Source: Pseudomonadota bacterium (lineage in GTDB: Bacteria; Pseudomonadota; Alphaproteobacteria; Acetobacterales; Acetobacteraceae). From it: a stretch of DNA of 64,000 nt. This document shows positions 50,441-59,961 of this stretch, piece after piece. Below the pieces are notes generated by a model. The model saw only the letters and a program-made list of their open reading frames with translations. It did no database searches and was not told the origin of the DNA. How positions within the stretch are numbered: the first letter of the stretch is position 1; each line of letters starts with the position of its first letter. The DNA lies in NCBI GenBank assembly GCA_021780935.1, contig JAJXXT010000155.1, positions 22,013-86,012 on the forward strand, in the 5' to 3' direction. A program made the position numbers and the translations under genes.

Positions 50441-51742
50441 ATGACCGCTTCGACGAATGACCATAAGGTCGCTGATATCTCGCTCGCTGCCTGGGGCGAG
50501 AAGGAAATCTCCATGGCCGAGGACGAAATGCCCGGCCTGATGGCGATCCGCGAGGAATACGGCGCGAAGAAGCCGCTGGCCGGCGCTCGCATCGCCGGCT
50601 GCCTGCACATGACCATCCAGACCGCGGTGCTGATCCGCACGCTGGAGACGCTGGGGGCCACCGTGCGCTGGTCGTCCTGCAACATCTTCTCGACCCAGGA
50701 CCACGCCGCGGCAGCCATCGCCGCCTCCGGCACGCCGGTCTTCGCGTGGAAGGGCATGGACGAGGATTCGTTCTGGGCCTGCATCGAGGCGACCATCAGG
50801 GGCCCCGGCGGCTGGACGCCGAACATGATCCTCGATGACGGCGGCGACCTGACGCTGCTGATGCACCAGAAATACCAGGACATGCTCAAGGACGTGCGCG
50901 GCCTCTCTGAGGAGACCACGACCGGCGTGCACCGGCTGCGCGAGATGGAGCGTGACGGCAAGCTGCTGGTGCCCGCGATCAACGTCAACGACAGCGTCAC
51001 CAAGTCCAAGTTCGACAATCTCTATGGCTGCCGCGAGAGCCTGGTGGACGCGATCCGCCGCGGCACCGACGTGATGATGGCCGGCAAGGTCGCGACCGTC
51101 GCGGGCTTCGGCGATGTCGGCAAGGGCTCGGCCGCCTCGCTGCGCCAGGCCGGCTGCCGCGTGCTGGTGACCGAGGCGGACCCGATCTGCGCGTTGCAGG
51201 CGGCGATGGAGGGCTATGAGGTCGTGACGATGGAGGAGGCGGCACCGCGCGCCGACATCTTCGTCACCGCGACCGGCAACGTCGACGTGATCACGCTCGA
51301 CCACATGCGCGCGATGAAGAACCGCGCCATCGTCTGCAATATCGGTCATTTCGATTCCGAAATTCAGATCGGCGCGCTGCGCAACTTCACGTGGGTGAAC
51401 GTGAAGCCGCAGGTGGACGAGGTGGTGTTCCCCGACGCCAAGCGCCTGATCGTGCTGTCCGAGGGGCGGCTGGTCAATCTCGGCAACGCCACCGGCCATC
51501 CGAGCTTCGTGATGAGCGCCTCGTTCAGCAACCAGGTGCTGGCGCAGATCGAACTGTGGAACGCGGCCCCTGGCACGTATGAGCGGCGTGTCTATACGCT
51601 GCCGAAACGGCTTGACGAGAAGGTCGCGGCCCTGCACCTGGCGAAGGTCGGGGCCAAGCTGACCCGGCTTTCGGCGCAGCAAGCGGAATATATCGGGGTT
51701 GCCCCGAACGGGCCGTTCAAGCACGACCTCTACCGCTACTGA
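50441..51742 (+). CDS. ahcY: S-adenosylhomocysteine hydrolase
   Basis: AhcY splits S-adenosylhomocysteine into adenosine and homocysteine, keeping SAM methylation running. The 433-residue protein has the substrate domain ([20 protein letters not shown]), [22 protein letters not shown] with the catalytic lysine and the NAD-binding cysteine region, the Rossmann loop [19 protein letters not shown], and the C-terminal KHDLYRY that closes the neighbouring subunit's NAD site. The 91-base leader shows no SAH riboswitch. Confidence 0.97.
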   Translation: MTASTNDHKVADISLAAWGEKEISMAEDEMPGLMAIREEYGAKKPLAGARIAGCLHMTIQTAVLIRTLETLGATVRWSSCNIFSTQDHAAAAIAASGTPVFAWKGMDEDSFWACIEATIRGPGGWTPNMILDDGGDLTLLMHQKYQDMLKDVRGLSEETTTGVHRLREMERDGKLLVPAINVNDSVTKSKFDNLYGCRESLVDAIRRGTDVMMAGKVATVAGFGDVGKGSAASLRQAGCRVLVTEADPICALQAAMEGYEVVTMEEAAPRADIFVTATGNVDVITLDHMRAMKNRAIVCNIGHFDSEIQIGALRNFTWVNVKPQVDEVVFPDAKRLIVLSEGRLVNLGNATGHPSFVMSASFSNQVLAQIELWNAAPGTYERRVYTLPKRLDEKVAALHLAKVGAKLTRLSAQQAEYIGVAPNGPFKHDLYRY

Positions 51743-51914
51743 GACCATCCGGCGGCGGGCTGCCCTGCCCCGCTGCCGGGTCGTTCGCCGCCCGTTCGTT
51801 TGCCACCCGGTCGTTTGCCAGTGGACCGCTTGTCATCAACTCATCACGCGGCCGCCATGCCGGTGCGCGAAGAATCGCACCATATCGCGCGAGACGAACG
51901 CGAGGCCGGTGACC

Positions 51915-52124
51915 ATGAGCGAACTCCACCATCTACCCCTGACGGACGCGGTCAGGCAGGCGTTGCAGGATGTCAACGATCCCTTTCAGCGGGATGATCT
52001 GTTGTTTCTGGAGCGCTGGGAGCTATGCGCCGAGCCGGGTGTCGCCGCGGCGCGACGTGCCGCGCAATTGAGACGCGCCAACCCCCACCTTGCCGCCGCC
52101 ATCCGCGCCGAAAGCGCACGATAG
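51915..52124 (+). CDS. Small hypothetical protein
   Basis: The 69-residue frame from the ATG at 51915 has GAGG ten bases upstream. The product MSELHHLPLTDAVRQALQDV continues with DPFQRDDLLFLERWELCAEPG and ends in an arginine-rich helix. It has balanced hydrophobic and charged helical character, unlike shadow frames. No family is recognised. It is downstream of ahcY and ends before a probable terminator hairpin. Confidence 0.45.
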   Translation: MSELHHLPLTDAVRQALQDVNDPFQRDDLLFLERWELCAEPGVAAARRAAQLRRANPHLAAAIRAESAR

Positions 52125-52175
52125 CCGAGACGGCACGCGCAGATCGGGATTCGAAAGCCAAGGCCCCTGGTCAGC

Positions 52176-52192
52176 TCGGGGCAACGCCCCGA
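52176..52192. terminator. Stem-loop between convergent genes
   Basis: TCGGGGC (52176-52182) and GCCCCGA (52186-52192) form a perfect 7-bp stem with a 3-base loop, in the 92-base gap between convergent genes. No clear T run follows on either strand, so it may act weakly or with Rho. Confidence 0.45.
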
Positions 52193-52216
52193 ACTTAACC
52201 GGCCGGGGCTTACCCG

Positions 52217-53485
52217 TCAGAGAATGGCGCCCTGCCCGCGTAGCGTCGCCTGCACAGCCCCGACATCCACGACATGGCCGCGCGCCGCGTAATCCGCCGC
52301 CGCCACCCCTGCCGCCTGTCCCGTCGCGAAGGCGGTGCCCATGACCCGGACCGAGCCATAGGCCTCGACATCGGCGCCGATCACCCGCCCGCCATACCAG
52401 AGGTTTTCCAGCGACGCGGCGCGGATCGAATCATACGGTACCTGCGCGTAGCCGGGCCCGCCGATGAACGTATAGCTCGGCTTGCCCGCCTCGCCGTGCA
52501 GTTCGATCGGCCAGGCGGCACGCGCGATCGCCTGGTCGTGTGCCGCGCCGCGGGTCAATTCCTCGGCCGTTATGGTGTGGCGGGCCGCGGGGTGGCGCGT
52601 CTCGCGCACGCCCACCTGTGGGCCGGTGGCAACGAGATGCGCGCGCTCGAAACCCGGCTGCGTGCGTTTCAGCAGCGCCACATAATCGTGTGCCCGTGCC
52701 CTTCCCTCCATCTCCGCGCGCGTGAAGCTGGCCGAGGAAAGGTCGGGCAGCGGCAGATCGACCGTCATCCACCACAGATCGCCCGAAAGCGGCATGTGCA
52801 CGAAGATGCCGCCATCGGTACGCGCGATCGGCCAGTCGCCGCCCTCGTTGTATTCCGCGATCGCCTGTTGCAGGCGCCGCCGGTCGAGCTTCACCCCGGG
52901 GGCGATGCCGCCGACGCGGATCGGCATGGTGAGCGCCTGCAAATGCCCCTCGCCGTCGCCGACGCGGAAGCCCTCGCCGGCCAGCATCGCCAGGTTGGCG
53001 TCGCCGCTGGCATCCACGAACGCCTCCGCCAGCACGTGGTGGCGGCCGTCCATGCCCGCGAGCGTAACACCCTCGACCGCGACGCCGGTGCGCGTGGCGG
53101 CGGCGACGCGGGTGTGCAGCAGCACATCGATGCCGTGCTCGGCGACGATGCGGTCGAGGACGAGCTTCAGCACCTCGGGGTCGAGCAGCACGATCCAGTT
53201 GCCGGTGGTGGGGGAACGATGCGCCAGCGTATCGAGCCCGTGGTCGCGCAGGCCGGCGATCACCTCGTCCGCCACACCGCCCACCGCGCGCCCCGGCACC
53301 TCGCCGCGGGTGAACAGCCCGCAATAGGAGAGCACCTGCGCGTTGGTCGCAGCCCCCCCGAGGAAGCCGTATTTCTCCACCAGGCAGACCTGCGCGCCGG
53401 CCTTGGCCGCGCCCACCGCAGCCCCGATCCCGGCAGCGCCGCCACCGCACACCACCACGTCGTATTGTGCACCCACTCGGCGCAT
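52217..53485 (-). CDS. FAD-dependent oxidoreductase (FAD_oxidored family)
   Basis: The 422-residue protein has an N-terminal dinucleotide fold YDVVVCGGGAAGIGAAVGAA, then CLVEKYGFLGGAATNAQVL, typical of the PF12831-type family. EAFVDASGDANLAMLAGEGF is the conserved later motif, and VIGADVEAYGSVRVMGTAFATGQAAG is the C-terminal FAD-binding block. The family members oxidise varied small molecules and the substrate here is unknown. It follows the ABC permease by four bases, so it is probably cotranscribed with the importer. Confidence 0.85.
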   Translation of the reverse strand: MRRVGAQYDVVVCGGGAAGIGAAVGAAKAGAQVCLVEKYGFLGGAATNAQVLSYCGLFTRGEVPGRAVGGVADEVIAGLRDHGLDTLAHRSPTTGNWIVLLDPEVLKLVLDRIVAEHGIDVLLHTRVAAATRTGVAVEGVTLAGMDGRHHVLAEAFVDASGDANLAMLAGEGFRVGDGEGHLQALTMPIRVGGIAPGVKLDRRRLQQAIAEYNEGGDWPIARTDGGIFVHMPLSGDLWWMTVDLPLPDLSSASFTRAEMEGRARAHDYVALLKRTQPGFERAHLVATGPQVGVRETRHPAARHTITAEELTRGAAHDQAIARAAWPIELHGEAGKPSYTFIGGPGYAQVPYDSIRAASLENLWYGGRVIGADVEAYGSVRVMGTAFATGQAAGVAAADYAARGHVVDVGAVQATLRGQGAIL

Positions 53486-53489
53486 GTCG

Positions 53490-54302
53490 TTACGATCTCC
53501 AGTCGAGGAAATGCTTCTCGGCGCGCGCCACCGCCCAGCTTATCAGCAGACCGAGCACCGCCAGGATGGCAACGCCGGCGATGAGCTGGTCGATCGCGAA
53601 CAGCGAGCCCGCCTGCAGGATATAGGCGCCGATACCGTATTGCGCGCCGATCATCTCGGCCGCGACCAGCAGCACGATGGCGATCGCCGAGGAAATCCGC
53701 AGCCCCGAAAGGATCGCGGGCAGCGCGCCCGGCAGGATGATCTTGCGCACGATCGAGCCCCATGAGAGCCCGAAGGACTGGCCCATGCGGATCAGGCCGC
53801 GGTCCACGTTGTCGACGCCGCTATAGGTCGCGATCGCCATCGGGAAGAAGCTGCCGAACAGGATGGTCGCGATCTTCGAGGTCTCGCCGATGCCGAACCA
53901 GACGATGAACAGCGGCAGCAGCGCGATCTTCGGCACCGCGAACAGCGCCGAGACCAGTTGCAGCAGCGCCGCGCGGGCGATGGTGAACAGCCCGATCATC
54001 AGGCCGACGGCGATGCCAAGGATACTGCCGAAGATCCAGCCGCTGCCCAGCCGCATCATGCTGACCGAGAGATTACGCCACAGCATGCCGCTGCGCGCGA
54101 GGTCCACCAGCGCGCCGATCACCTGCGACGGCGCGGGCAGCGCGATGGGCGAGATCAGCCCGAGCCGCGAGCCTGCCTCCCACACCAGGATGAGGCCGAG
54201 AAACACCGCCCATGAAACCAGGGCGTTGGTCCGCGGCCGGAACCCGCCGCCGCGGAACGGCACGGGGCGGGTGGCGGCGAGGCCGGCGCGGTCATCCGGC
54301 AT
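53490..54302 (-). CDS. NitT/TauT-type ABC transporter permease
   Basis: The 270-residue protein has six or so hydrophobic helices and the permease EAA loop SFGLSWGSIVRKIILPGALPAILSG (split around the conserved G and P). LRISSAIAIVLLVAAEMIGA and the ending resemble SsuC/TauC permeases. It overlaps the ATPase gene by 11 bases. Together with the ATPase and binding protein it forms a complete importer for an unassigned organic solute. Confidence 0.9.
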   Translation of the reverse strand: MPDDRAGLAATRPVPFRGGGFRPRTNALVSWAVFLGLILVWEAGSRLGLISPIALPAPSQVIGALVDLARSGMLWRNLSVSMMRLGSGWIFGSILGIAVGLMIGLFTIARAALLQLVSALFAVPKIALLPLFIVWFGIGETSKIATILFGSFFPMAIATYSGVDNVDRGLIRMGQSFGLSWGSIVRKIILPGALPAILSGLRISSAIAIVLLVAAEMIGAQYGIGAYILQAGSLFAIDQLIAGVAILAVLGLLISWAVARAEKHFLDWRS

Positions 54303-55062
54303 CGGTCAGCTCGCGGTCGGCGGCGCGAGCCTCCTCGCGCATGATCAGCCAGATATGCCGCTGCATGGCTTCGAGCTCCGCGGCGCGGTCGGCGCGTTCG
54401 CTGAGCGGGATATCGATCTCGACCGACTCGCGGATCCGCCCCGGCCGGCGCGAGAGCACATGCACGCGGTGGCCGAGCCGCACCGCCTCGGCGAGGTTGT
54501 GGGTGACGTAGCAGGCGGAGAAGCGCTCGCGCGACCACAGCTCCACGAGGTCGTCCATCAGCAGCTCGCGGGTCTGGCTGTCGAGCGCGGAGAGCGGCTC
54601 GTCCATCAGCATCACCGCCGGGCGCACCGCCAGCGCGCGGGCGATCGCCACGCGCTGCTTCATGCCGCCCGAGAGCTGGCGCGGCAGGGCGGCGCGGAAC
54701 TCGGCGAGCCGCGTGCGCTCCAGCACGTCAGCAACGATCTCGCGGATCGTCGCCTCGCCGAGGCGGTGGTCCTCCAGCACCAGGCGGATATTGCCCTCGA
54801 CGCTGCGCCACGGCAGGAGGGCGAAGTCCTGGAAAATATAGGTGATGGGGTTGAGCGAGCCCGCCGGCGGCTCGCCCTCCAGCAGCACGCTTCCCGCGCT
54901 CGCCTGTTCGAGCCCCCCCAGCATGCGCAGCAATGTCGATTTGCCGCAGCCGGAGGGGCCGACGATGCAGACGATCTCACCCTCGCCGATCGCGATGTCG
55001 ATATCGCGCAGCACCTCCGTCGCGGCGTAGCGATGCCCGACGCGGTCGGCGAGCAGCCGCAC
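54292..55062 (-). CDS. NitT/TauT-type ABC transporter ATP-binding protein
   Basis: The 256-residue protein has Walker A VGPSGCGKSTLLRMLGGLE, Q-loop FQDFALLPWRSVEGNI, signature [17 protein letters not shown], Walker B VMLMDEPLSALDSQ and the switch histidine YVTHNLAEAV. The pattern LPWRSVEGNI is typical of SsuB/TauB-like ATPases. It starts at the base after the binding protein gene ends. Confidence 0.92.
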   Translation of the reverse strand: MRLLADRVGHRYAATEVLRDIDIAIGEGEIVCIVGPSGCGKSTLLRMLGGLEQASAGSVLLEGEPPAGSLNPITYIFQDFALLPWRSVEGNIRLVLEDHRLGEATIREIVADVLERTRLAEFRAALPRQLSGGMKQRVAIARALAVRPAVMLMDEPLSALDSQTRELLMDDLVELWSRERFSACYVTHNLAEAVRLGHRVHVLSRRPGRIRESVEIDIPLSERADRAAELEAMQRHIWLIMREEARAADRELTDAG

Positions 55063-56082
55063 TCAGAACGTCTTGACGAAGCTGGTGTCCACCAGTTTCG
55101 CCATCGTGGAGCCGGCGGGCACCAGCTTGTTGGCGTTGAGCCAGGCGAGCTGGTCGGCAACACTCGCGACATTGAGGGCCGCGCCCTGGTTGATGTGCAT
55201 CACGCCGTTGGTGATGTGCGGCCGCGCCTTGGCCAGCGGCAGGCCCGCGAAGACGTATTTGTGCACCTCCGCCACGATCGCATCGATCTGCGGCTGCGGC
55301 ATCGTCTTGGCCACCAGCGCCGCGTCGTAATCGTCGATACCCTTGGAGAACCCGGCTAGGTAACGCACGACCAGCTCGCGCCGCTTCTCGATGTTCCGTG
55401 TCGAGGTGAAGACGGTCGTCACCTGATAGCCGGGGATGAAATCCTGCACCGCGGCGATCTCGCGCGCGGCCTTCGCGTGGATCAGCAGGTCGGTGATGCT
55501 CGGCAGCATGTCCCACGCATCCACCTGCCCGGTCTTGAGGGCGGCGATGCATGAGGGAATGGTCTGCAGCGGCCGATAGGTTATGTCGCTGGCCGGGAAT
55601 CCCGCCTTCTGCGCCGCCTTGTAGGCGACGTACTGGAAGGACGAGCCGGCGGTGGTCACCGCGTAGCTCTTGCCGCGCAGGGCCGCGATGTCGGTGAGCC
55701 CCTTGGCGTAGGCGGCGTTGGAGGCGATGACTTTCTGCCCCTCCACACCCTTGGCCTCGGCGAGCGAGCCGCCGATCACCTTCACGGCACCCTTGTCGGC
55801 GAGGCTGACGAGGCCGCCGGTGATGGCCGTGACGCCGAAATCGATATCGCCGGAGGCGATGCCGACGGCCATCGGCTCCGCCGCCTGGAAGGTGACGAGT
55901 TTGGCGTCGAGCCCCTGCGCCGCGAAGTAGCCGCGGGCCGCCGCGATGATGGTGGGCGCGTGGGAGACCAGCGGCAGGATGCCGATGGTGATTTTCTCGC
56001 CCGCCGCGCGCGCCGAGCCGATGATGCCGAACGCGGCGCCCGCGGTGATGCCGGCGCCCAGTTGTCTGCGTGTCAGAGCCAT
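55063..56082 (-). CDS. NitT/TauT-type ABC substrate-binding protein
   Basis: The 339-residue protein has a twin-arginine-like signal peptide (LTRRQLGAGITAGAAFGIIG, cleaved after SARA), so it is likely exported folded to the periplasm. The mature part has ITIGILPLVSHAPTIIAAARGYF, typical of the NMT1/SsuA-like fold, with LVTFQAAEPMAVGIASGDID. Ligand is unknown; sulfonates, nitrogen compounds and pyrimidines are typical in this family. It is the first gene of the importer operon. Confidence 0.87.
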   Translation of the reverse strand: MALTRRQLGAGITAGAAFGIIGSARAAGEKITIGILPLVSHAPTIIAAARGYFAAQGLDAKLVTFQAAEPMAVGIASGDIDFGVTAITGGLVSLADKGAVKVIGGSLAEAKGVEGQKVIASNAAYAKGLTDIAALRGKSYAVTTAGSSFQYVAYKAAQKAGFPASDITYRPLQTIPSCIAALKTGQVDAWDMLPSITDLLIHAKAAREIAAVQDFIPGYQVTTVFTSTRNIEKRRELVVRYLAGFSKGIDDYDAALVAKTMPQPQIDAIVAEVHKYVFAGLPLAKARPHITNGVMHINQGAALNVASVADQLAWLNANKLVPAGSTMAKLVDTSFVKTF

Positions 56083-56142
56083 GGTTATCCCCCGGAAGCT
56101 GTGGCGCGCATGCGCCTCCTCCCGGCGGCTTCTGTCAAGCCG

Positions 56143-58029
56143 TCATCCGGTGGTGCGGCGGCGCTCAACGTCCTGCGTTCGCGCCGGCACCGCCGCCCCT
56201 CGCCTCGCCCGGGCCAGCAGTCGGGTGTGCAACGCCCGCAGACGCGCGTCCTGGGGGTCGGTCAGGATCGGCGCGCAGCCTGCCGCCGCCCAGGTCGCGC
56301 GGGCGAAGTCGGGGCGGGCGAAGTCGGGGGTCAGCGCCACCGCGCCCGGCGCGTTCTCGAACGCCGTGCGGTTGCCGGTGTCGAGATAGCTCTCGCAGGC
56401 CAGCCCCTCGGCCAGCACCAGGTCATGGCGGTCGAGCTCGACATGCCAGTAAGTGACGCTGGCGCGCGTCTCCTGCACGATCGACACACCGTTGATCAGA
56501 TGCCGGATCGGCACGAGATGGCCGTCCATGAACACCGCATGGTCCGGCGACAGCACCAGGTCGCGGCACGGCACGCCCTCGCCGAACGCGCTCGCATGCA
56601 CCCGCACGGGTTGCACGTCCCACGGCCGCGGATGCCGGGCGAGGTCGGTGCGCCGGACCCCGAGCCAGCGTATCGGTGCCAGGCGCCCGGCCGCGCTCAG
56701 CACCGCGTCGCCCGGCCGCAGCGCCTCGACCGGCACCGGCCCGCGCGCGGTCGCGATCCGTGTTCCGCTCGCGAAGCAGGCGGTGATGAAGGTGTTGACC
56801 CCGTCATTGGTGACCGTCGCCGCGGGCAGCCCCGGCAGGTCGAGCCTCGTGCCGCCCGACAGCGTCAGCGCGCCGCCGGTCAGCGCCGCATAGCCCTCCA
56901 CCGCGCCGGTCAGCTCGACCGTGCTGCCGGCGCCGAACCCGCTGATGGTCTCGCCGTTGAGTCCGGTCGCGCTGCCCGCCACCAGCCAGTTCGCCCCCGT
57001 GTCGAGTGCCACATTCGCGAAGTTCGTCACCGACACCCCGAACCCCGTGAGCGTGCCGGTCCCGGCGGTCAGCTCGATCGTGTTGGTGGCGCCGGAGGTC
57101 GTGCTGCCGTGGATGGTGCCGTTGAACACGGCCCCCGGATCGACGATCACCCGGTCCGCGACACTGCCGCGAAAATAAACCGCCGTTCCCAGCGTGCCGG
57201 TGATGGTTCCGGCGTTGCGCAGTGTGCCGCCGGCCAGCATGTAGACGCCGCCTCGGCCGCCTATGATGGTGCCGTGCGCCGCGTTCGATGCGTAGCCGCC
57301 GAAGGCGAGATAGACCCCCACATTATGCGAGCCGACGATGTAGCCGGCATTGACCACGGTGGTGTCGTTGCTGTTGGTGATCCGGTAGTTGCCCTCAAGC
57401 AGCGCGCCGTCGGTGACGCCGGTAATCCGCCCGGTGGCGGCGTTGCTGACCAGGCCGCCGTAGAACAGCTGCACACCATCGTTGGCCGCGGCAATGGTGC
57501 CGGCGTTGAGCACGGTCTCCGGCAGCGCGTAGGACTTCTGGGGATTGACGCCCTGAGGGGTGACGGTGACGCCAATAATATCGACCCCGTCCGTCGCGCC
57601 GGCGATCAGCCCGTAGGCGGCGTTACTGACGATGCCGCCATCCAGATGAACCGCCGAAAACTGGGTGCCGCTGTTCTCGATGGTTCCCGCGTTGTAGAGG
57701 GCGCTGGGCGTCTGGTAGGCGACCAGCAACACGCCGCCCGCGCCGCCGGAAATCAGCGCGCCGCTCGCGTTGGTTACCGTGCCGCCGCCCGTGGGATGCG
57801 TGGCGTCGTTGTTGAGGTAGATGCCAATGCCGTAAACATTGTTGCGCTGACCGCTGGCGAGAATCGTGCCGTTGTTATCCACGGACCAGTTGACGGCTTC
57901 GTATAGGGTCGTCCGCAGGCCGTCATAATAGCCTCCGGATATCGTGACCCCGGCGTCGATCGTGACGGGGCTGGTGTAGCGCGCGGTCGTGAGCGTTACC
58001 GGGCCCGTGTTGGCCGTGAATGTGGTCAT
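56143..58029 (-). CDS. Beta-helix repeat protein with C-terminal Hint domain
   Basis: The 628-residue protein has about 380 residues of short repeats such as VLNAGTIAAANDG, GLVSNAATGRITG and TLRNAGTITGTLG, which should form a beta-helix like autotransporter passengers. From about residue 418 it reads ACFASGTRIATARGPVPVEALRPGDAV, the start of a Hint_2 domain with the cysteine nucleophile, followed by SPDHAVFMDGHLVPIRHLIN. Hint domains splice or cleave proteins; here no signal peptide, Type V beta-barrel or obvious acyl-acceptor partner is present. Members occur mostly in Acetobacteraceae. Function is unknown. Confidence 0.85.
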   Translation of the reverse strand: MTTFTANTGPVTLTTARYTSPVTIDAGVTISGGYYDGLRTTLYEAVNWSVDNNGTILASGQRNNVYGIGIYLNNDATHPTGGGTVTNASGALISGGAGGVLLVAYQTPSALYNAGTIENSGTQFSAVHLDGGIVSNAAYGLIAGATDGVDIIGVTVTPQGVNPQKSYALPETVLNAGTIAAANDGVQLFYGGLVSNAATGRITGVTDGALLEGNYRITNSNDTTVVNAGYIVGSHNVGVYLAFGGYASNAAHGTIIGGRGGVYMLAGGTLRNAGTITGTLGTAVYFRGSVADRVIVDPGAVFNGTIHGSTTSGATNTIELTAGTGTLTGFGVSVTNFANVALDTGANWLVAGSATGLNGETISGFGAGSTVELTGAVEGYAALTGGALTLSGGTRLDLPGLPAATVTNDGVNTFITACFASGTRIATARGPVPVEALRPGDAVLSAAGRLAPIRWLGVRRTDLARHPRPWDVQPVRVHASAFGEGVPCRDLVLSPDHAVFMDGHLVPIRHLINGVSIVQETRASVTYWHVELDRHDLVLAEGLACESYLDTGNRTAFENAPGAVALTPDFARPDFARATWAAAGCAPILTDPQDARLRALHTRLLARARRGAAVPARTQDVERRRTTG

Positions 58030-58136
58030 CCGGCGTCCCCCTCCGGAGCCGATTCGTTCCGCAGACGCGGTCCAACGTCAAGTCCGATCCGGCGTAGCGG
58101 CATTGCCGCCGCCATCGCCGCACGCGGCGGGCAGAA

Positions 58137-59066
58137 TTATGCCGGCAGGAAATCGGGCACCGAGAGGTAGCGCTCGCCGGTGTCGTAGTTGAAGCCGAGC
58201 ACGCGCGCCCCGGGGCCGAGGTCCGGCAGTTTTTTGGTGATCGCGGCCAGCGTGGCGCCGGAGGAGATGCCGACCAGCATGCCCTCCTTCGTGGCGCATT
58301 GCCGCGCGTGCTCGCGCGCCTCCTCGGCCTCGACCTGGATCACGCCGTCGAGCAGCGAGGTGTCCATGATCGCCGGCACGAAGCCCGCGCCGAGGCCCTG
58401 GATCGGGTGCGGACCGGGCGGGCCGCCGGACAGCACCGCCGAGGCGCTGGGTTCGACCGCGAACACTTTCAGCTTCGGCCAGGCCGCCTTCAGCACCTTG
58501 GCGCAGCCGGTGATGTGCCCGCCGGTGCCGACACCGGTGATCAGCGCGTCCAGACCCTCCGGGAAATCCGCCAGAATCTCCGGTGCCGTGGTGCGCACAT
58601 GCACCTCGACATTCGCCGGGTTTTCGAATTGCTGCGGAATCCAGGAGCCGTGGTGCTGCGCCTGCAACTCCCGCGCCCGCTCGATCGCGCCCTTCATCCC
58701 CTTCTCGCGCGGCGTGAGGTCGAAGGTGGCGCCGTAGGCCTGCATCAGCCGCCGCCGCTCGACCGACATCGAATCCGGCATCACCAGGACCAGCTTGTAG
58801 CCCTTCACCGCCGCGACCATGGCAAGCCCGATGCCGGTATTGCCGCTGGTCGGCTCGATGATCAGGCCGCCGGGCTTGAGCGCGCCTGACTTCTCCGCCG
58901 CCTCGATCATCGCCAGCCCGATACGGTCCTTGATGGAGCCGCCGGGGTTGGCGCGCTCGTTCTTCACCCAGACCTCGGCGCCCTTGTTGTCGGAGGGCGG
59001 AAACATCCGCGCCAGGTGGACATGCGGCGTGGCGCCGATCGTGTCGAGAATACTACTGGCCTTCAT
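58137..59066 (-). CDS. cysK: Cysteine synthase A (O-acetylserine sulfhydrylase)
   Basis: CysK makes cysteine from O-acetylserine and sulfide with PLP. The 309-residue protein has [19 protein letters not shown] with the PLP lysine, [18 protein letters not shown] with the substrate loop, [15 protein letters not shown], and [14 protein letters not shown]. Length is normal. Its upstream region is AT-rich (around 59075-59103). No serine acetyltransferase is adjacent. The next gene rightward is divergent. Confidence 0.95.
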   Translation of the reverse strand: MKASSILDTIGATPHVHLARMFPPSDNKGAEVWVKNERANPGGSIKDRIGLAMIEAAEKSGALKPGGLIIEPTSGNTGIGLAMVAAVKGYKLVLVMPDSMSVERRRLMQAYGATFDLTPREKGMKGAIERARELQAQHHGSWIPQQFENPANVEVHVRTTAPEILADFPEGLDALITGVGTGGHITGCAKVLKAAWPKLKVFAVEPSASAVLSGGPPGPHPIQGLGAGFVPAIMDTSLLDGVIQVEAEEAREHARQCATKEGMLVGISSGATLAAITKKLPDLGPGARVLGFNYDTGERYLSVPDFLPA

Positions 59067-59173
59067 CGTAGTTCTCCTGATCTTCGCATCTTTAATTGTT
59101 TATTCTGCCGCCGTTTGCAAGCCTTCCCCCTCCGCCGGCGCCCGTGTTAGGTCCGAAACCGGAGGAGCAAGGC

Positions 59174-59884
59174 ATGGCGATCGACAAGATCTACCCCGAC
59201 GCGACGGCCGCACTTTCGGGCGTGCTGCGTGATGGCATGACCATTCTTTCCGGCGGCTTCGGGCTGTGCGGCATCGCCACCTCGCTGATCGAGGCGATCC
59301 GCGATGCCGGTGTGACCGGGCTCACCATCGTCTCCAACAACGCAGGCATCGACGATGCCGGGCTCGGGCTGCTGCTCAAGACGCGCCAGGTGCGCAAGAT
59401 GGTGAGCAGCTATGTCGGCGAGAACGCGACTTTTGCCGCGCAATACCTGGCCGGCGAGCTGGAGATCGAGTTCAACCCGCAGGGCACGCTGGCCGAGCGC
59501 ATCCGCGCCGGCGGCGCCGGCATCCCGGCCTTCTTCACCAAGACCGGCTATGGCACCGAGGTCGCGAAGGGCAAGGAGACGCGCGAGTTCGACGGCGAGC
59601 ACTATGTGATGGAGCGCGGCATCCGCGCCGACCTCGCGATCGTGCATGCGTGGAAGGCGGATACCGAGGGCAACCTCGTCTATCGAAAGACGGCGCGCAA
59701 CTTCAACCCGGTGATGGCGACGGCGGCGGAGATGGTGGTGGCGGAGGTTGAGGAGATCGTGCCGGCCGGCACGCTCGACCCGGACCTGATCATGACGCCG
59801 GGGATTTTCGTCAACCGCATCGTGCGGCCGGCGGTGATCGAGAAGCGGATCGAGCAGAGAACAGTCAGGAAGAAGGCAGCGTAA
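59174..59884 (+). CDS. scoA: 3-oxoacid CoA-transferase subunit A
   Basis: This subunit works with subunit B to move CoA from succinyl-CoA or acetyl-CoA to acetoacetate or a similar keto acid. The 236-residue protein from the ATG at 59174 has [40 protein letters not shown] and [21 protein letters not shown], all typical. GGAGGAG lies ten bases upstream of the start. It is separated from subunit B by 77 bases with two hairpins. Confidence 0.94.
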   Translation: MAIDKIYPDATAALSGVLRDGMTILSGGFGLCGIATSLIEAIRDAGVTGLTIVSNNAGIDDAGLGLLLKTRQVRKMVSSYVGENATFAAQYLAGELEIEFNPQGTLAERIRAGGAGIPAFFTKTGYGTEVAKGKETREFDGEHYVMERGIRADLAIVHAWKADTEGNLVYRKTARNFNPVMATAAEMVVAEVEEIVPAGTLDPDLIMTPGIFVNRIVRPAVIEKRIEQRTVRKKAA

Positions 59885-59886
59885 GA

Positions 59887-59940
59887 CCGGGGTCTCGACC
59901 CCGGACCCCATGGATTTGGGTCTGGGGCCTCAGGCCCCAG
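59887..59940. repeat. Two adjacent perfect hairpins between scoA and scoB
   Basis: The first hairpin (59887-59904) is CCGGGGTC, a two-base loop, GACCCCGG. The second (59922-59940) is CTGGGGCC, a three-base loop, GGCCCCAG. Both have 8-bp perfect stems. They may lower scoB expression relative to scoA, protect mRNA, or be a short interspersed palindrome of this genome. Confidence 0.75.
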
Positions 59941-59961
59941 TCTTTATCTCGGAGAACTCCC

